A program made the position numbers and the translations under genes. A stretch of 64,000 nt of DNA from Thiocapsa imhoffii. Its GTDB lineage: Bacteria; Pseudomonadota; Gammaproteobacteria; Chromatiales; Chromatiaceae. The stretch is taken from positions 248,001-312,000 of the forward strand of contig NZ_NRSD01000001.1 in the NCBI RefSeq assembly GCF_016583985.1. The letters run 5' to 3'. Of the stretch, positions 26,125 through 38,663 are shown in pieces; positions within the stretch are counted from its first letter, which is position 1, and each line of letters begins with the position of its first letter. The notes beneath the pieces were generated by a model. The model had not been told where the DNA came from. It searched no databases and saw only the letters and a program-made list of their open reading frames with translations.

Positions 26125-27189
26125 ATGAGGATCCTCGACCGCTATCTGGCGAGCGCGGTCCTCGGAGGGACCCTGCTGACGCTGGGGGTGCTGCTGCCGC
26201 TCTTGGGCTTCTTCATCCTGGCCGAGGAGGTGGATGCGTTGGGGGTCGATGGCTATGGCTTCATGGAAGCGATGCTCTTCATGGGGCTGAGTCTCCCGCG
26301 CTACGCGTATCAAATCTTCCCTATCGCGACCCTCATCGGTGCGCTGATTGGTCTGGGCGCGCTCGCGAGCCGATCTGAGCTGGTCGCCATGCGCGCGGCA
26401 GGGGTTTCGGTGTGGGGGATTATTCGCGCGAGCTTGCTCGGTGGCTTGGTGCTTGCGGCCGTGGCCGTGGTGATTGGCGAGGTGATTGCACCGAAAGCGG
26501 AGCAGCGCGCGCTCGAACTGCGCCGTCAGGCGTTGTCTGGCGATGTCTCCCAGCAGACACCCTATGGCTTTTGGGCGATCGACGATCGTGCTTTCGTGAA
26601 TATTCGTGAGATTGAGTCACCCACTCGGCTCAGCGATATCTTCATCTATCAGGTCGACGCCGCGACCGGGTCGTTGGTCGCTACGCATGCCGCGGGCGCG
26701 CGCTATCAGGACGAGGGATGGGTGCTGGAGACGATCGCGCGCAGCCGGGTGAGCGCGCAGGGTGTGACCGTCGAGCACATGGAACAGGCCCAGTGGGACT
26801 CCTTGATCGATCCCGGCATCCTGAAGGTCATCGTACTTGAGCCGCATCTATTACCGGTCTGGGGACTCTACAAGTACATCCGCTTCATGCGTCTCAACAA
26901 GCAGGACGCGGGCAATTACGAGATTGCGTTTTGGGGCAAGGTGTTTCATCCGGTGTTGACCTTGTCGATGATTTTCGTGGCGATCCCAATCCTGTTGGGT
27001 TCCGCGCGAACCACGGGGTTCGGCCAACGGATTTTCATCGGCGTCCTGGTTGGGATCCTTTACTATCTCGTGAGTCGGACCTTTGCGTTTTTCGCCTTGT
27101 TGTTCGAACTCGCGCCATTGGCCGCGACCCTGCTGCCGCCCGCGCTCTTTTTGTCCGCGGCCCTGCTCCTCCTGCGTCGCGTCGGTTGA
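26125..27189 (+). CDS. lptG: LPS export ABC transporter permease LptG
   Basis: An inner-membrane permease of the LptB2FG complex that extracts lipopolysaccharide and passes it to the LptC/LptA bridge. It has 354 residues, near the 360 of E. coli LptG. The N-terminus RILDRYLASAVLGGTLLTLG and the motif PIATLIGALIGLGALASRSE followed by LVAMRAAGVS match LptG rather than LptF. Four or more C-terminal membrane segments (ILLGSARTTGFGQRIFIGVL) complete the YjgP/YjgQ fold. The ATG at 26125 is chosen because the preceding 40 in-frame residues are unrelated. It is divergent from pepA as in E. coli, but the expected lptF between them is missing, with only 213 bases separating the two genes. Confidence 0.93.
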   Translation: MRILDRYLASAVLGGTLLTLGVLLPLLGFFILAEEVDALGVDGYGFMEAMLFMGLSLPRYAYQIFPIATLIGALIGLGALASRSELVAMRAAGVSVWGIIRASLLGGLVLAAVAVVIGEVIAPKAEQRALELRRQALSGDVSQQTPYGFWAIDDRAFVNIREIESPTRLSDIFIYQVDAATGSLVATHAAGARYQDEGWVLETIARSRVSAQGVTVEHMEQAQWDSLIDPGILKVIVLEPHLLPVWGLYKYIRFMRLNKQDAGNYEIAFWGKVFHPVLTLSMIFVAIPILLGSARTTGFGQRIFIGVLVGILYYLVSRTFAFFALLFELAPLAATLLPPALFLSAALLLLRRVG

Positions 27190-27262
27190 GGGCGGGTCCG
27201 GGTTGCCGAGGCCTTGCCGCCAGCGTGGTGTGCGGCGCGTCCTTGTTCGATCGGCACCGGGC

Positions 27263-27724
27263 TCAGGGGCGAGTTTTGGGCTTGAGCATCACCACCCGGG
27301 TGCCGGAGCGGCGGTCGTGCCAGGCCAGCCCATCGCGATCGAACAGGCACCAGATCAACCCGAGCCCGGCTGGCATCAGACTCAGCGTGGCCCACCCAAC
27401 GCGTGCGAGGGCATCTCGCGTACTCAGCGTTTCGCCATCGTCGCGAATCACACGAAAACGCCAGGCGCGCATCCCGAGGGTTTGCCCACCGTGGGTCCAG
27501 AAGAAGACGTAGAATCCGATAATGACGGCGAGGAGATAGAGCTGCATGAGGAGCCGCATGAGCGGTTGCTCGTCCGGCGAGCCACCCGTGAGAAGACCAT
27601 AGGGGATCACGATCAACATGAGTGCGAGCATGAGAACGCCGAGCAGCAGGACGCTGTCATAGAGGAGCGCGCCGATCCGGCGCCACAAGGAGGGGATGCG
27701 CGCTTGGCTGATATCGATGTCCAT
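27263..27724 (-). CDS. RDD family membrane protein
   Basis: A 153-residue inner-membrane protein with the RDD pattern. RRIGALLYDSVLLLGVLMLAL contains the R and D of TM1. TM2 is LYLLAVIIGFYVFFWTHGGQ, directly followed by TLGMRAWRFRVI, the GQTxGxxxxxxxV motif of the family. Near the C-terminus is WHDRRSGTRVV, matching the family HDxxxxTxVV end. The ATG at 27724 gives MDIDISQARIPSLWRRIG; 24 upstream residues in frame look non-coding. RDD proteins are small membrane proteins, some linked to ion or proton exchange, most unassigned. It converges with lptG (73-base gap). Confidence 0.88.
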   Translation of the reverse strand: MDIDISQARIPSLWRRIGALLYDSVLLLGVLMLALMLIVIPYGLLTGGSPDEQPLMRLLMQLYLLAVIIGFYVFFWTHGGQTLGMRAWRFRVIRDDGETLSTRDALARVGWATLSLMPAGLGLIWCLFDRDGLAWHDRRSGTRVVMLKPKTRP

Positions 27725-28006
27725 GGTATTCGTCTCGAAAACGCTGAAGGGTGCATCGAACCCGGGCCTGGGTGCGACGGCCGAGCGAATCGGCATGGTC
27801 GCTGCGTACCGGGCTCGCCGTGGCCGGCACTCGCGGCGCTGATCTGCTGATGCGTGCGCGCCCCGTGGCCTTGGGGTTGATCCGGGTCTTAAGGAGCGCT
27901 GGACCCACGGGGCCCGCCGATCGCGGCAGGGCTGGCTGGTGCTGGATCCATCGGTGGGCGCGCGAAAGCATTGCGCTCGTACTTCGCTGTTCTGGAACGC
28001 GGTGTC

Positions 28007-30721
28007 ATGCGGATCTCAATCAAACCCTTCCTCCTGCTGTTGCTGCGGCGGGTGCCCATGCCGGTCATCGCGATTCTGGTTGGCCTGGCCGTCGGGCTTG
28101 CGGTCTGGGGTCTGCTCGACCAGATTCAAAGCCGTCAAGTGGCAAAGATCTTCGGTCAGGAACTGCAGGCCCAACTCTACCAGCGTGCGCGCGAGAGTCT
28201 GATTCGTTTCGACCGCTATGTGTCCAGCTATGGGTCGACGACCCGCCTGCTCGCGAATCATCGTCTGCTGTCTGAATATCTCGATCCCTTGTTCTGGTCT
28301 GGTGATGAAGCGCCAGCGCCGCTCCTATACCAGCAGTTTCGTCCCCATTGGCTCCCTGACTTCTTCGAGCGCGAGGCCCTCAGCGCTCCCAGTCACGTCA
28401 TCCTGACCGATCAGCAAGGACGGGTGCGAGAGATCTTCCAGGCGGGAGCCACTCCTGTTCCGCCCGATCTCGCCACCCAGGTTCCGGCACGTCTGCTTCA
28501 CGCCCGCGACGTGCGATCCACGATCGATCGTCTCGGCGATGGACTCTACTTGGTGAGTAGTGATGCTGTCGAGGATGCGGGTGGGTACCCGATGGGTTAT
28601 CTGGTGGTCCTGGTGCCGATCGATGATGCCTTTCTCGCGTCCTCCCAGCGCGGCATTTTCGTCGGGCGGGCGGCGGTCGCCCTGGTCGACGGCGAGGACC
28701 AACGCATCATCGTGAGTGTGGATTCGCAGCTCTTGCCACCAGCCACCCTGGTCGAGCAATGGTCGGATAGTTATCTGGTGACCTCGCAATCCATGCCGGA
28801 GTACGACGGAGCGCATTCCAATGTCCTGTTCGCCACCTTCATCCCACATGCCGCGGTGGAGAAGATGTCCCGGCACGTCCAGTTATTGGAACAGCGTCAA
28901 CGCGCGATCGCGGCAGTCGTCTACATCCTGGTGTTCACGGCACTCATCTACTTGGTGTCGTCGCGGCTGAATTCGGTCTTGAAGCGCATGACCCGGTTCT
29001 CCCAACGCGCATTGGGGATTTCCGAGCCGGGCTTCCATCGCGGCGGCAATCAACTCGTCCTGCTCGAGGAGTGGATTCGGCATTTCACCCAATTGGTGCT
29101 CAAGGCGCGTGAGGAGATGAGCATGCAGCACCAAGCCGAGATGCGCGAAAGCGAGGCCTTGAAGGCCGCGGTCATGGAGGCATCGCTCGATGCGATCGTC
29201 ACGCTTGATCATGACGGGCGCATCATCGAGCTGAATCCAGCTGCGGAGCGCGTGTTCGGACTCGAGCGTCTGCAGGTGACGGGGACACCGTTCGCTGAAC
29301 ATTTTCTCCCAGAGATCGCGCGTCCGGCCTTTCAGCGTCTGCTCGACCGTTCGCGTCACCTGCATCGCGAGCCACAAGGACGCGGCGAACTGGTGGCCTT
29401 ACGGGCGGATGGCGCGGAGATACCGGTGGAGATCTCGATCGCACCGATCGACTTGGAAGCCGAGCGGTTCTATACGCTCTATATCCACGACATCACCGCG
29501 CGCAAACAGGCCGAGCGCGAGATTAAGAGTCTGGCCCGCTTTGCGAGCGAGAGCCCGAATCCGATCCTGCGGGTGAGTGCCGCGGGCAACATCGTTTACG
29601 CGAATCGAGCCAGCCGGCTGCTGCTCCAGGGATGGGGCAGCGAGCCGGGCGAGCCGTTACCGCTGGAGTGGGTGGAGCAAGTGACGGTCGCGCTTGACAG
29701 CGGTGAGCCTCAGGAGCGGGAGTTCGAGGTCTCGGGGCAGGTCTATTCGCTCCTGTTCGCGCCCATTCGCGACCTTGGGTATTTGAATATCTACGCGCGC
29801 GATATCACCGCCGTGCGGCGTGCCGAGCAGGAGGCACGCCAGCACCAGGCCGAACTGGTCCATGTCTGTCGCCTCAGCACCATGGGCGAGATGGCGACGG
29901 GAATGGCGCATGAACTCAATCAACCGCTCTCGGCGATCGTCAACTATGCCAACGGTTGTAGCCGTCGGTTGCAGAGTGGGGCATCGAATCCGGACGACTT
30001 GGTCGCGGCGATGGGTCAGATCACGCAGCAGGCACAGCGCGCGAGCGAGATCATCCGCCGTCTGCGTGCGCTCGTTGGCAAACAGGCGGCGATCCGTGCC
30101 GATGTCGATCTCAATCACCTGGTGCGCGAGGTCTGCTCGTTCGTCGAGTTCGAGACCACGCGCATCGGACTGCAGATCGCATTGGATCTCTCCACCGCCC
30201 CGATCCCGGTGAATGTGGATCTGGTGCAGATCGAGCAGGTGTTGCTCAACCTGGTGCGCAACGCCACCGATGCCTTGCAGGAGGTATCGGAGACCCAGCG
30301 ACACCTCCTGATCCGGACCTGGATCGATCGGGAGGGTTGGGCCAGGGTGGCGGTTGTGGATTCCGGGCCTGGGATCCGCGCCGATTGGCTCCGACATCTC
30401 TTCCATCCCTTTTTCACAACCAAGGAGAGCGGCATGGGGATGGGGCTCGCCATCAGCCAAACCATCATCGAAAACCACGACGGTCGCATCTGGGCCGAGT
30501 CCGAGCCTGGACAGGGCTCGACCTTCCATGTTGCGCTGCCCCTGCTCGCGCTCAGCGAGTCGCTAGAGGAAGAGCCCTGTGCCAGTCATGAGGGCAAGGG
30601 CGATCACGTGAGCCAGCGCGACGACGCACGCTTAAGGCTCGCGGGAGCGGATGCGCGCACGGCGCCCATGCCAGGGGGAACGCCAAGCGGCGATCCAATC
30701 CCAACAGCTTTGCTGGAGTGA
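28007..30721 (+). CDS. Membrane PAS-domain sensor histidine kinase (FixL/DctB-like)
   Basis: A 904-residue sensor kinase. TM1 (PVIAILVGLAVGLAVWGLL) and TM2 (AIAAVVYILVFTALIYLVSS, about residues 300-320) enclose a roughly 260-residue periplasmic region. After a HAMP-like stretch come two PAS domains (AVMEASLDAIVTLDHDGRII and ASESPNPILRVSAAGNIVYA). HisKA has the phosphoacceptor His in GEMATGMAHELNQPLSAIVN, and HATPase_c carries NLVRNATDAL (N box), DSGPGI (G1), TTKESGMGMGLAI (F/G2) and GSTFHVALP. No haem-binding histidine context was recognised in the PAS domains, so oxygen sensing is not claimed. A Gly/Ala/Arg tail of about 50 residues follows. The response-regulator gene starts 8 bases after the stop, so the two are an operon. 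Confidence 0.92.
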   Translation: MRISIKPFLLLLLRRVPMPVIAILVGLAVGLAVWGLLDQIQSRQVAKIFGQELQAQLYQRARESLIRFDRYVSSYGSTTRLLANHRLLSEYLDPLFWSGDEAPAPLLYQQFRPHWLPDFFEREALSAPSHVILTDQQGRVREIFQAGATPVPPDLATQVPARLLHARDVRSTIDRLGDGLYLVSSDAVEDAGGYPMGYLVVLVPIDDAFLASSQRGIFVGRAAVALVDGEDQRIIVSVDSQLLPPATLVEQWSDSYLVTSQSMPEYDGAHSNVLFATFIPHAAVEKMSRHVQLLEQRQRAIAAVVYILVFTALIYLVSSRLNSVLKRMTRFSQRALGISEPGFHRGGNQLVLLEEWIRHFTQLVLKAREEMSMQHQAEMRESEALKAAVMEASLDAIVTLDHDGRIIELNPAAERVFGLERLQVTGTPFAEHFLPEIARPAFQRLLDRSRHLHREPQGRGELVALRADGAEIPVEISIAPIDLEAERFYTLYIHDITARKQAEREIKSLARFASESPNPILRVSAAGNIVYANRASRLLLQGWGSEPGEPLPLEWVEQVTVALDSGEPQEREFEVSGQVYSLLFAPIRDLGYLNIYARDITAVRRAEQEARQHQAELVHVCRLSTMGEMATGMAHELNQPLSAIVNYANGCSRRLQSGASNPDDLVAAMGQITQQAQRASEIIRRLRALVGKQAAIRADVDLNHLVREVCSFVEFETTRIGLQIALDLSTAPIPVNVDLVQIEQVLLNLVRNATDALQEVSETQRHLLIRTWIDREGWARVAVVDSGPGIRADWLRHLFHPFFTTKESGMGMGLAISQTIIENHDGRIWAESEPGQGSTFHVALPLLALSESLEEEPCASHEGKGDHVSQRDDARLRLAGADARTAPMPGGTPSGDPIPTALLE

Positions 30722-30729
30722 CGTTTTGC

Positions 30730-31359
30730 ATGAATACCGATGCCACTGTTTTTGTCGTTGACGACGACCAGGCCATGCGCACCTCCTTACAATGGCTGAT
30801 CGAGTCCACCGGGCTTACGGTGCAGACCTATGAATCCGCCGATGTCTTTCTGGCACGCTATACTCCGGGGCGCCCGGGTTGCCTGCTGCTCGACGTGCGC
30901 ATGCCGGGGATGAGTGGCTTGGAGCTTCAGGCCCATCTCGCCCGGGCGGGTTATCGGTTGCCCGTGATCCTGATCACCGGGCACGGTGATGTCGCGATGG
31001 CGGTCAAGGCCATGAAGGCGGGGGCCGTGGACTTCATTGAAAAGCCGTTTCATGACGAGGATCTCCTGCGCAGCATCGCGCGTGCGCTCGACGACGACAA
31101 ACAGAAGCGCGCCAAGCACGCGATGCGCGCTGAGATTGCGGCCCGACTCGCGGAGTTGACACCGCGCGAACACGAAGTGATGGCAATGGTCACGGATGGG
31201 CGCTCGAATAAGGACATTGCCGCAGCGCTTGGTGTCAGTGCCAAGACAGTGGAGGCCCATCGGGCGCGTGTCATGGAAAAGATGCGCGCCGAGTCGCTTG
31301 CGGAACTGGTCCGCATGGCGCTCGCGGTTGCCTCGGAGGATCACCCTGCCGGTCGATGA
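30730..31359 (+). CDS. FixJ/NarL-type response regulator
   Basis: A 209-residue two-domain regulator. The receiver domain begins ATVFVVDDDQAMRTSLQWLI, has the phosphoacceptor Asp in LLLDVRMPGMSGLEL (about residue 56), Thr in VILITGHGDV and Lys in FIEKPF, a FixJ-subfamily pattern. The DNA-binding LuxR/GerE helix-turn-helix starts LTPREHEVMAMVTDGRSNKD and contains AAALGVSAKTVEAHRARVMEKM. The ATG at 30730 is used; a GTG at 30718 overlaps the kinase stop and has no spacing for a ribosome binding site, whereas GGAG lies 11 bases before the ATG. Targets are unknown; the aldolase gene 117 bases downstream on the same strand is the nearest candidate. Confidence 0.93.
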   Translation: MNTDATVFVVDDDQAMRTSLQWLIESTGLTVQTYESADVFLARYTPGRPGCLLLDVRMPGMSGLELQAHLARAGYRLPVILITGHGDVAMAVKAMKAGAVDFIEKPFHDEDLLRSIARALDDDKQKRAKHAMRAEIAARLAELTPREHEVMAMVTDGRSNKDIAAALGVSAKTVEAHRARVMEKMRAESLAELVRMALAVASEDHPAGR

Positions 31360-31475
31360 TGCGCGCGCTGGCCAGTGTCCGATCCGCGGAGCCTGATCCG
31401 CCTCCGATCCCATCCCGAGAATGTCCGACGCATGACGTCGGTGCTTTTTTGAACCGCTCTCTTGGAGAACACCCG

Positions 31476-32459
31476 ATGTCCAATAAGGCCCCCTGGATCA
31501 CCTTCCGCCCGGAACTCAAGGTGCTCGACTGCACCGTGCGTGACGGGGGGCTGGTCAATGCCCATCAATTCAGCGACGCATTCGTTGCCGCCGTCTACCG
31601 CGCGTGTCTGGAGTCCGGCATCGATTACATGGAAATCGGCTACAAGAACTCGCAGCGGGTGTTCCCGACCGAGCGATTCGGCCCCTGGCGACATTGCGAG
31701 GAGGCCGATCTGCGACGTGTCGTAGGCGATCATGATGCTGAGGTCACCGGCTTGAAACTCGCGGCGATGGCCGATGCGGGCAAAAGTGAGTGGCAGACGC
31801 AGTTGTTGCCAGCGAGCGAGAGCGTGCTGTCGATGATCCGGGTTGCCTTCTATGCGCACCAGGTCTCCGAGGCGGTTGACATGATTCGCCACGCCTGCGA
31901 GCTTGGCTATGAGACGACCGCGAACCTTATGGCGGTCTCCAACATCACCGAGACTGAGATCGACACGGTCTTGGAGGCCATTGCCGAGACCCCTGCCAGC
32001 ACCATGGTGATCGTCGACAGCTTCGGCCATCTCTACCGCGAGCAAATCGATCGCCTCTACAACAAATACGCAATGGCTCTCGCCGGAACTGGCATGGAGA
32101 TCGGCATCCATGCGCATAACAATCTGCAATTGGCGTTCGCCAATACCATCGAGGCCATCATCCTGGGCTGCAATCGGGTCGACGCCACCCTCTTTGGCTT
32201 CGGGCGCGGCGCCGGGAACTGCCATACCGAACTCTTGCTCGGTTTTCTGCGCAACCCCAAATTCAATGTGCGCCCGCTGATTGAGGTGATTCAGGAGCAG
32301 ATGTTGCCGCTGCGCCAGGAACTCGATTGGGGGCCATCTGTGCCCTATAACATTACCGGTCAGCTCAACCAGCACCCGCGCGCGGCGATCGAATGGCGCG
32401 ACGGGGCGACGCCCGATGATTACCTGAGCTTCTACGATCGGGTCGTCTCCGAGATTTGA
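31476..32459 (+). CDS. DRE-TIM metallolyase / HMGL-like aldolase of unknown substrate
   Basis: A 327-residue TIM-barrel enzyme of the HMG-CoA lyase-like family (which includes 4-hydroxy-2-oxovalerate aldolase and homocitrate synthase). The DRE-type motif is LDCTVRDGGLVNAHQFSD at residues about 17-34, and the divalent-metal HxH is GIHAHNNLQLAFANT in the C-terminal half, followed by the GRGAGN loop (FGFGRGAGNCHTELLLG). It lacks the DmpG C-terminal domain. The ATG at 31476 follows GGAGA by 8 bases; the frame open from 31356 is rejected. No dehydrogenase or hydratase partner lies near it, so a meta-cleavage pathway is unlikely and the substrate cannot be named. It follows the two-component operon on the same strand. 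Confidence 0.8.
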   Translation: MSNKAPWITFRPELKVLDCTVRDGGLVNAHQFSDAFVAAVYRACLESGIDYMEIGYKNSQRVFPTERFGPWRHCEEADLRRVVGDHDAEVTGLKLAAMADAGKSEWQTQLLPASESVLSMIRVAFYAHQVSEAVDMIRHACELGYETTANLMAVSNITETEIDTVLEAIAETPASTMVIVDSFGHLYREQIDRLYNKYAMALAGTGMEIGIHAHNNLQLAFANTIEAIILGCNRVDATLFGFGRGAGNCHTELLLGFLRNPKFNVRPLIEVIQEQMLPLRQELDWGPSVPYNITGQLNQHPRAAIEWRDGATPDDYLSFYDRVVSEI

Positions 32460-32551
32460 ACCGGGCGGCGCACCGCTCGGGAGGGTGAGCGCACGCGGGT
32501 GCCGCGGTTGTGGTCGAACCCCGAACCTCGGGCCAGCACCGGCGGCGCGAT

Positions 32552-33073
32552 TCACAGATGCAGGCGTCGCAGCTCCACAGTGGCCTCACTGTGCTCCCAC
32601 ATCCTTTCGAAATCGCGCCCGAGGCGGCGCGCCTCGCGCCGCCCGCGGGGGTCGGCGACGGCCTCCTGCCTGGTCGCGAGAGCCCGTCTCACATAAGCGC
32701 GCCGATCGCCGATCAGGAAGGCGTCGGTCCGATGTTTGAAATCATCCCCGAGTTGTCGAATCGCAATGCGTGATGTCAGGCGGTTCGCCAACTCGATCAA
32801 ACGGCTGTGCATGCGCCCCGAGGGCCGCGGATCGGCAAGCAGGATACGGATACAGGGCGCGGATCGGGCGAGCGCAAGCGTGCGGACCGCGTCGACGAAC
32901 GCTGAGCTGTTATAGAGGTCTGGCGTCAGGGCGTCATCGAACAACAGGAGTTCATCGCGCGTCTGCGCGACGATCGCGATGCTCATGTCACGCAGAGCCG
33001 CGGGTGTTTTGATCAGGTGCCGCTCGTCCTCGAACGGCTCTGCTCGTGCTCCGGGGCTAGGCGGCATGGCCAT
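32552..33073 (-). CDS. Conserved-looking protein of unknown function
   Basis: A 173-residue cytoplasmic protein that I cannot assign. The start ATG at 33073 has a strong AGGAGG site 5 bases upstream. The middle (SIAIVAQTRDELLLFDDALT, residues about 30-49, then CIRILLADPRPSGRMHSRLI) has alternating strands and helices and a repeated DALTPDLYN / RLIELANRL layout. This recalls the half-domain fold of phospholipase-D-like or stress-response proteins, with no HKD motif. The C-terminus is Arg-rich (RRALATRQEAVADPRGRREA). It converges with the DRE-TIM aldolase and is divergent from the OmpA-like gene. Confidence 0.6.
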   Translation of the reverse strand: MAMPPSPGARAEPFEDERHLIKTPAALRDMSIAIVAQTRDELLLFDDALTPDLYNSSAFVDAVRTLALARSAPCIRILLADPRPSGRMHSRLIELANRLTSRIAIRQLGDDFKHRTDAFLIGDRRAYVRRALATRQEAVADPRGRREARRLGRDFERMWEHSEATVELRRLHL

Positions 33074-33512
33074 CTTCGCCTCCTGTTGATGCGCGTGTCG
33101 CGGGTCGGTTCGCGTGCAGCGGGGTTTTCGGCGTCATCGACACCATTCCCATGGTGCGTTGTTAAAAAGCAACATCTTGTTTCGCCGTTGCCAAGTCCCG
33201 ATTTCCAAGAGACTTAACCTCGCCTCGGTGTCGGCAGGCTGTGGTATCTGGGTTTCATCGTTGCAAATATGTTTCGGACAGCGAAAAAAGTTGCACTTTT
33301 GCTCCTGTTGTAGTCTAAAATGTCTTTGTCCCAACTGCGGTCTGTCAGATCTTGTCAGCTGAGTGCCCCTCCGGGCTCCTGGATACCTTGGCGGACTTGC
33401 GGTGAACGAGAGATCCAGCGCGATGGTGTTGCTTTTTCCTGACATGTCCAAAGGCTCTGGTCACGGTCGACGTTCGAATCATCATCCATCCACCTGAACA
33501 GGAAACGAAAAG
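33074..33512. other. 439-base intergenic region upstream of the OmpA-like gene
   Basis: No supported gene. The middle (about 33160-33330) is clearly more AT-rich than the surroundings, as expected for the promoter region of a highly expressed envelope protein. A candidate sigma70 promoter is annotated separately at 33291-33321. The region is divergent, so it also holds the start of the unknown gene at 33073. Confidence 0.6.
33291..33321 (+). promoter_or_regulatory. Candidate sigma70 promoter of the OmpA-like gene
   Basis: TTGCAC (33291-33296) and TAAAAT (33316-33321), spacing 19, in the AT-rich part of the gap. This would leave a leader of about 185 bases before the OmpA-like start. The spacing is long, so this is tentative. 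Confidence 0.35.
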
Positions 33513-34094
33513 ATGCGCAAACAGAAACTGACCTCAAGGCTGGCCGCGCTCGCCGCACCGCTCGCCATGGCGGCGACGATCGCAATGCCCTTGGCCGCGC
33601 AAGCGGACTATATGAACGAACACTTCTGGTCAGCCATGCCGACGGGCACCGCCTGGGTGAATAGCTCGGGCGAGTGCTGGCAGAGTCTCCAGGGTCCGGG
33701 CGACCTGGAGCCTTGCGTCCAACCGGCTCCGGTTCCAAAGGAATTCACCGTTCGTCTCAACTTCGAATTCGACAAGTATGAGATTGCGAATGTGGTCAAC
33801 GACAACGAGCTGCAGCGCTTGAATGACTACATCGCCCAGGTGAAGGCGACCCCCGTGCGCGAGGAGATCTCGATTGTTGGTCACACGGATGCGAAGGGTT
33901 CCGACGAATACAACATGGCACTCGGCATGCGCCGCGCTCAGTCCGTGCGCGACTACATGGTGAGCCGTGGCATCCCGGCGAGCGATATCGTCTCCGTCAT
34001 CAGCATGGGTAAGCGCGAGATGTTGCCGGAGTACGACATCTACTCAGTCGAACAGCGCCGTGTTCGCATCCTGGCTGAGTACGAGGGGAACTGA
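33513..34094 (+). CDS. OmpA-family envelope protein with peptidoglycan-binding domain
   Basis: A 193-residue exported protein. Signal peptide: RKQKLTSRLAALAAPLAMAA then TIAMPLAAQA, cleavage before DYMNEH near residue 32. A short linker with two cysteines (SGECWQSLQGPGDLEPC), probably a disulfide, is followed by a C-terminal OmpA/MotB domain. That domain runs FTVRLNFEFDKYEIANVVND, then ISIVGHTDAKGSDEYNMALG and RRAQSVRDYMVSRGIPASDI. The D and R residues of the pattern GHTDxxGsxxyNxxLsxRRA that bind diaminopimelate are present. There is no beta-barrel, so it is a periplasmic peptidoglycan-binding protein rather than full OmpA. An AGGAAA ribosome binding site precedes the ATG. A highly structured 3' region follows. 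Confidence 0.9.
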   Translation: MRKQKLTSRLAALAAPLAMAATIAMPLAAQADYMNEHFWSAMPTGTAWVNSSGECWQSLQGPGDLEPCVQPAPVPKEFTVRLNFEFDKYEIANVVNDNELQRLNDYIAQVKATPVREEISIVGHTDAKGSDEYNMALGMRRAQSVRDYMVSRGIPASDIVSVISMGKREMLPEYDIYSVEQRRVRILAEYEGN

Positions 34095-34104
34095 TCACTT
34101 CAAT

Positions 34105-34159
34105 CGCGTGATGGGTGTGATCGATCGCTCGGTAGGCCGATGCGATCTCCCATCACGCG
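34105..34159 (+). other. 11-bp inverted repeat at the start of the OmpA-like 3' region
   Basis: CGCGTGATGGG (34105-34115) pairs perfectly with CCCATCACGCG (34149-34159) across 33 bases. It begins 11 bases after the stop codon and is the first of a chain of stems that ends in the terminator at 34280-34313. Confidence 0.6.
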
Positions 34160-34204
34160 AACGTGACGTCACCCGGTCGGTTCGAAGACTGATTTGATTA
34201 CAAA

Positions 34205-34232
34205 CCTGCTGATCACGTCCGTGATCAGCAGG
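34205..34232 (+). terminator. Perfect 12-bp hairpin in the OmpA-like 3' region
   Basis: CCTGCTGATCAC-GTCC-GTGATCAGCAGG, 12-bp arms and a 4-base loop. No T-run follows. It may be a structural stem or a first, T-less terminator upstream of the canonical one. Confidence 0.6.
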
Positions 34233-34279
34233 CGCGGGTCCATTAAGCCTCATCCCCCCGAACGGGGCTTATGGTACGG

Positions 34280-34313
34280 CCGTGTGCGTTTCGACGCACA
34301 CGGTCTTTTTTTT
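34280..34313 (+). terminator. Canonical rho-independent terminator
   Basis: CCGTGTGCG-TTTCGA-CGCACACGG (9-bp GC-rich stem, 6-base loop) followed directly by TCTTTTTTTT. This is the clearest intrinsic terminator in the window, for plus-strand transcripts from the OmpA-like gene. Confidence 0.92.
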
Positions 34314-34417
34314 GCTCGACGAATAGGCGCGCGAATCGTCGCGGTTAGCCACTGTTCTCGTTCGATCGATCACGCACTTGGAACACACTCGGGGGCCGTC
34401 TTAAGACCTCGACCCAC

Positions 34418-38457
<4,040 letters not shown>

Positions 38458-38663
38458 GTCGGGGCTCCGGTTACGGGGGTGGGGATAGGGGCCGATTCTA
38501 GCCGGCACGCCGCGGTGACGCCAGATGCTGCAATGCAATAGAACAGCTCCGGGGCGGGTCTCCTGACGCATCACGCCGGCGAGCGGTCTGTCCACTAGAG
38601 TCTCGTGAGGCGAGGCGGTCTCGGCTGTACTCCGTCGCCACGGGTGCTGAAGGTGCGGTGCAC

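Noticed and set aside
25912..26313. N-terminal extension of PepA by 134 residues
   Set aside because: It is rich in Arg/Gln/His and overlaps the lptG gene on the other strand; PepA of normal length begins at 25911 with a good ribosome binding site.
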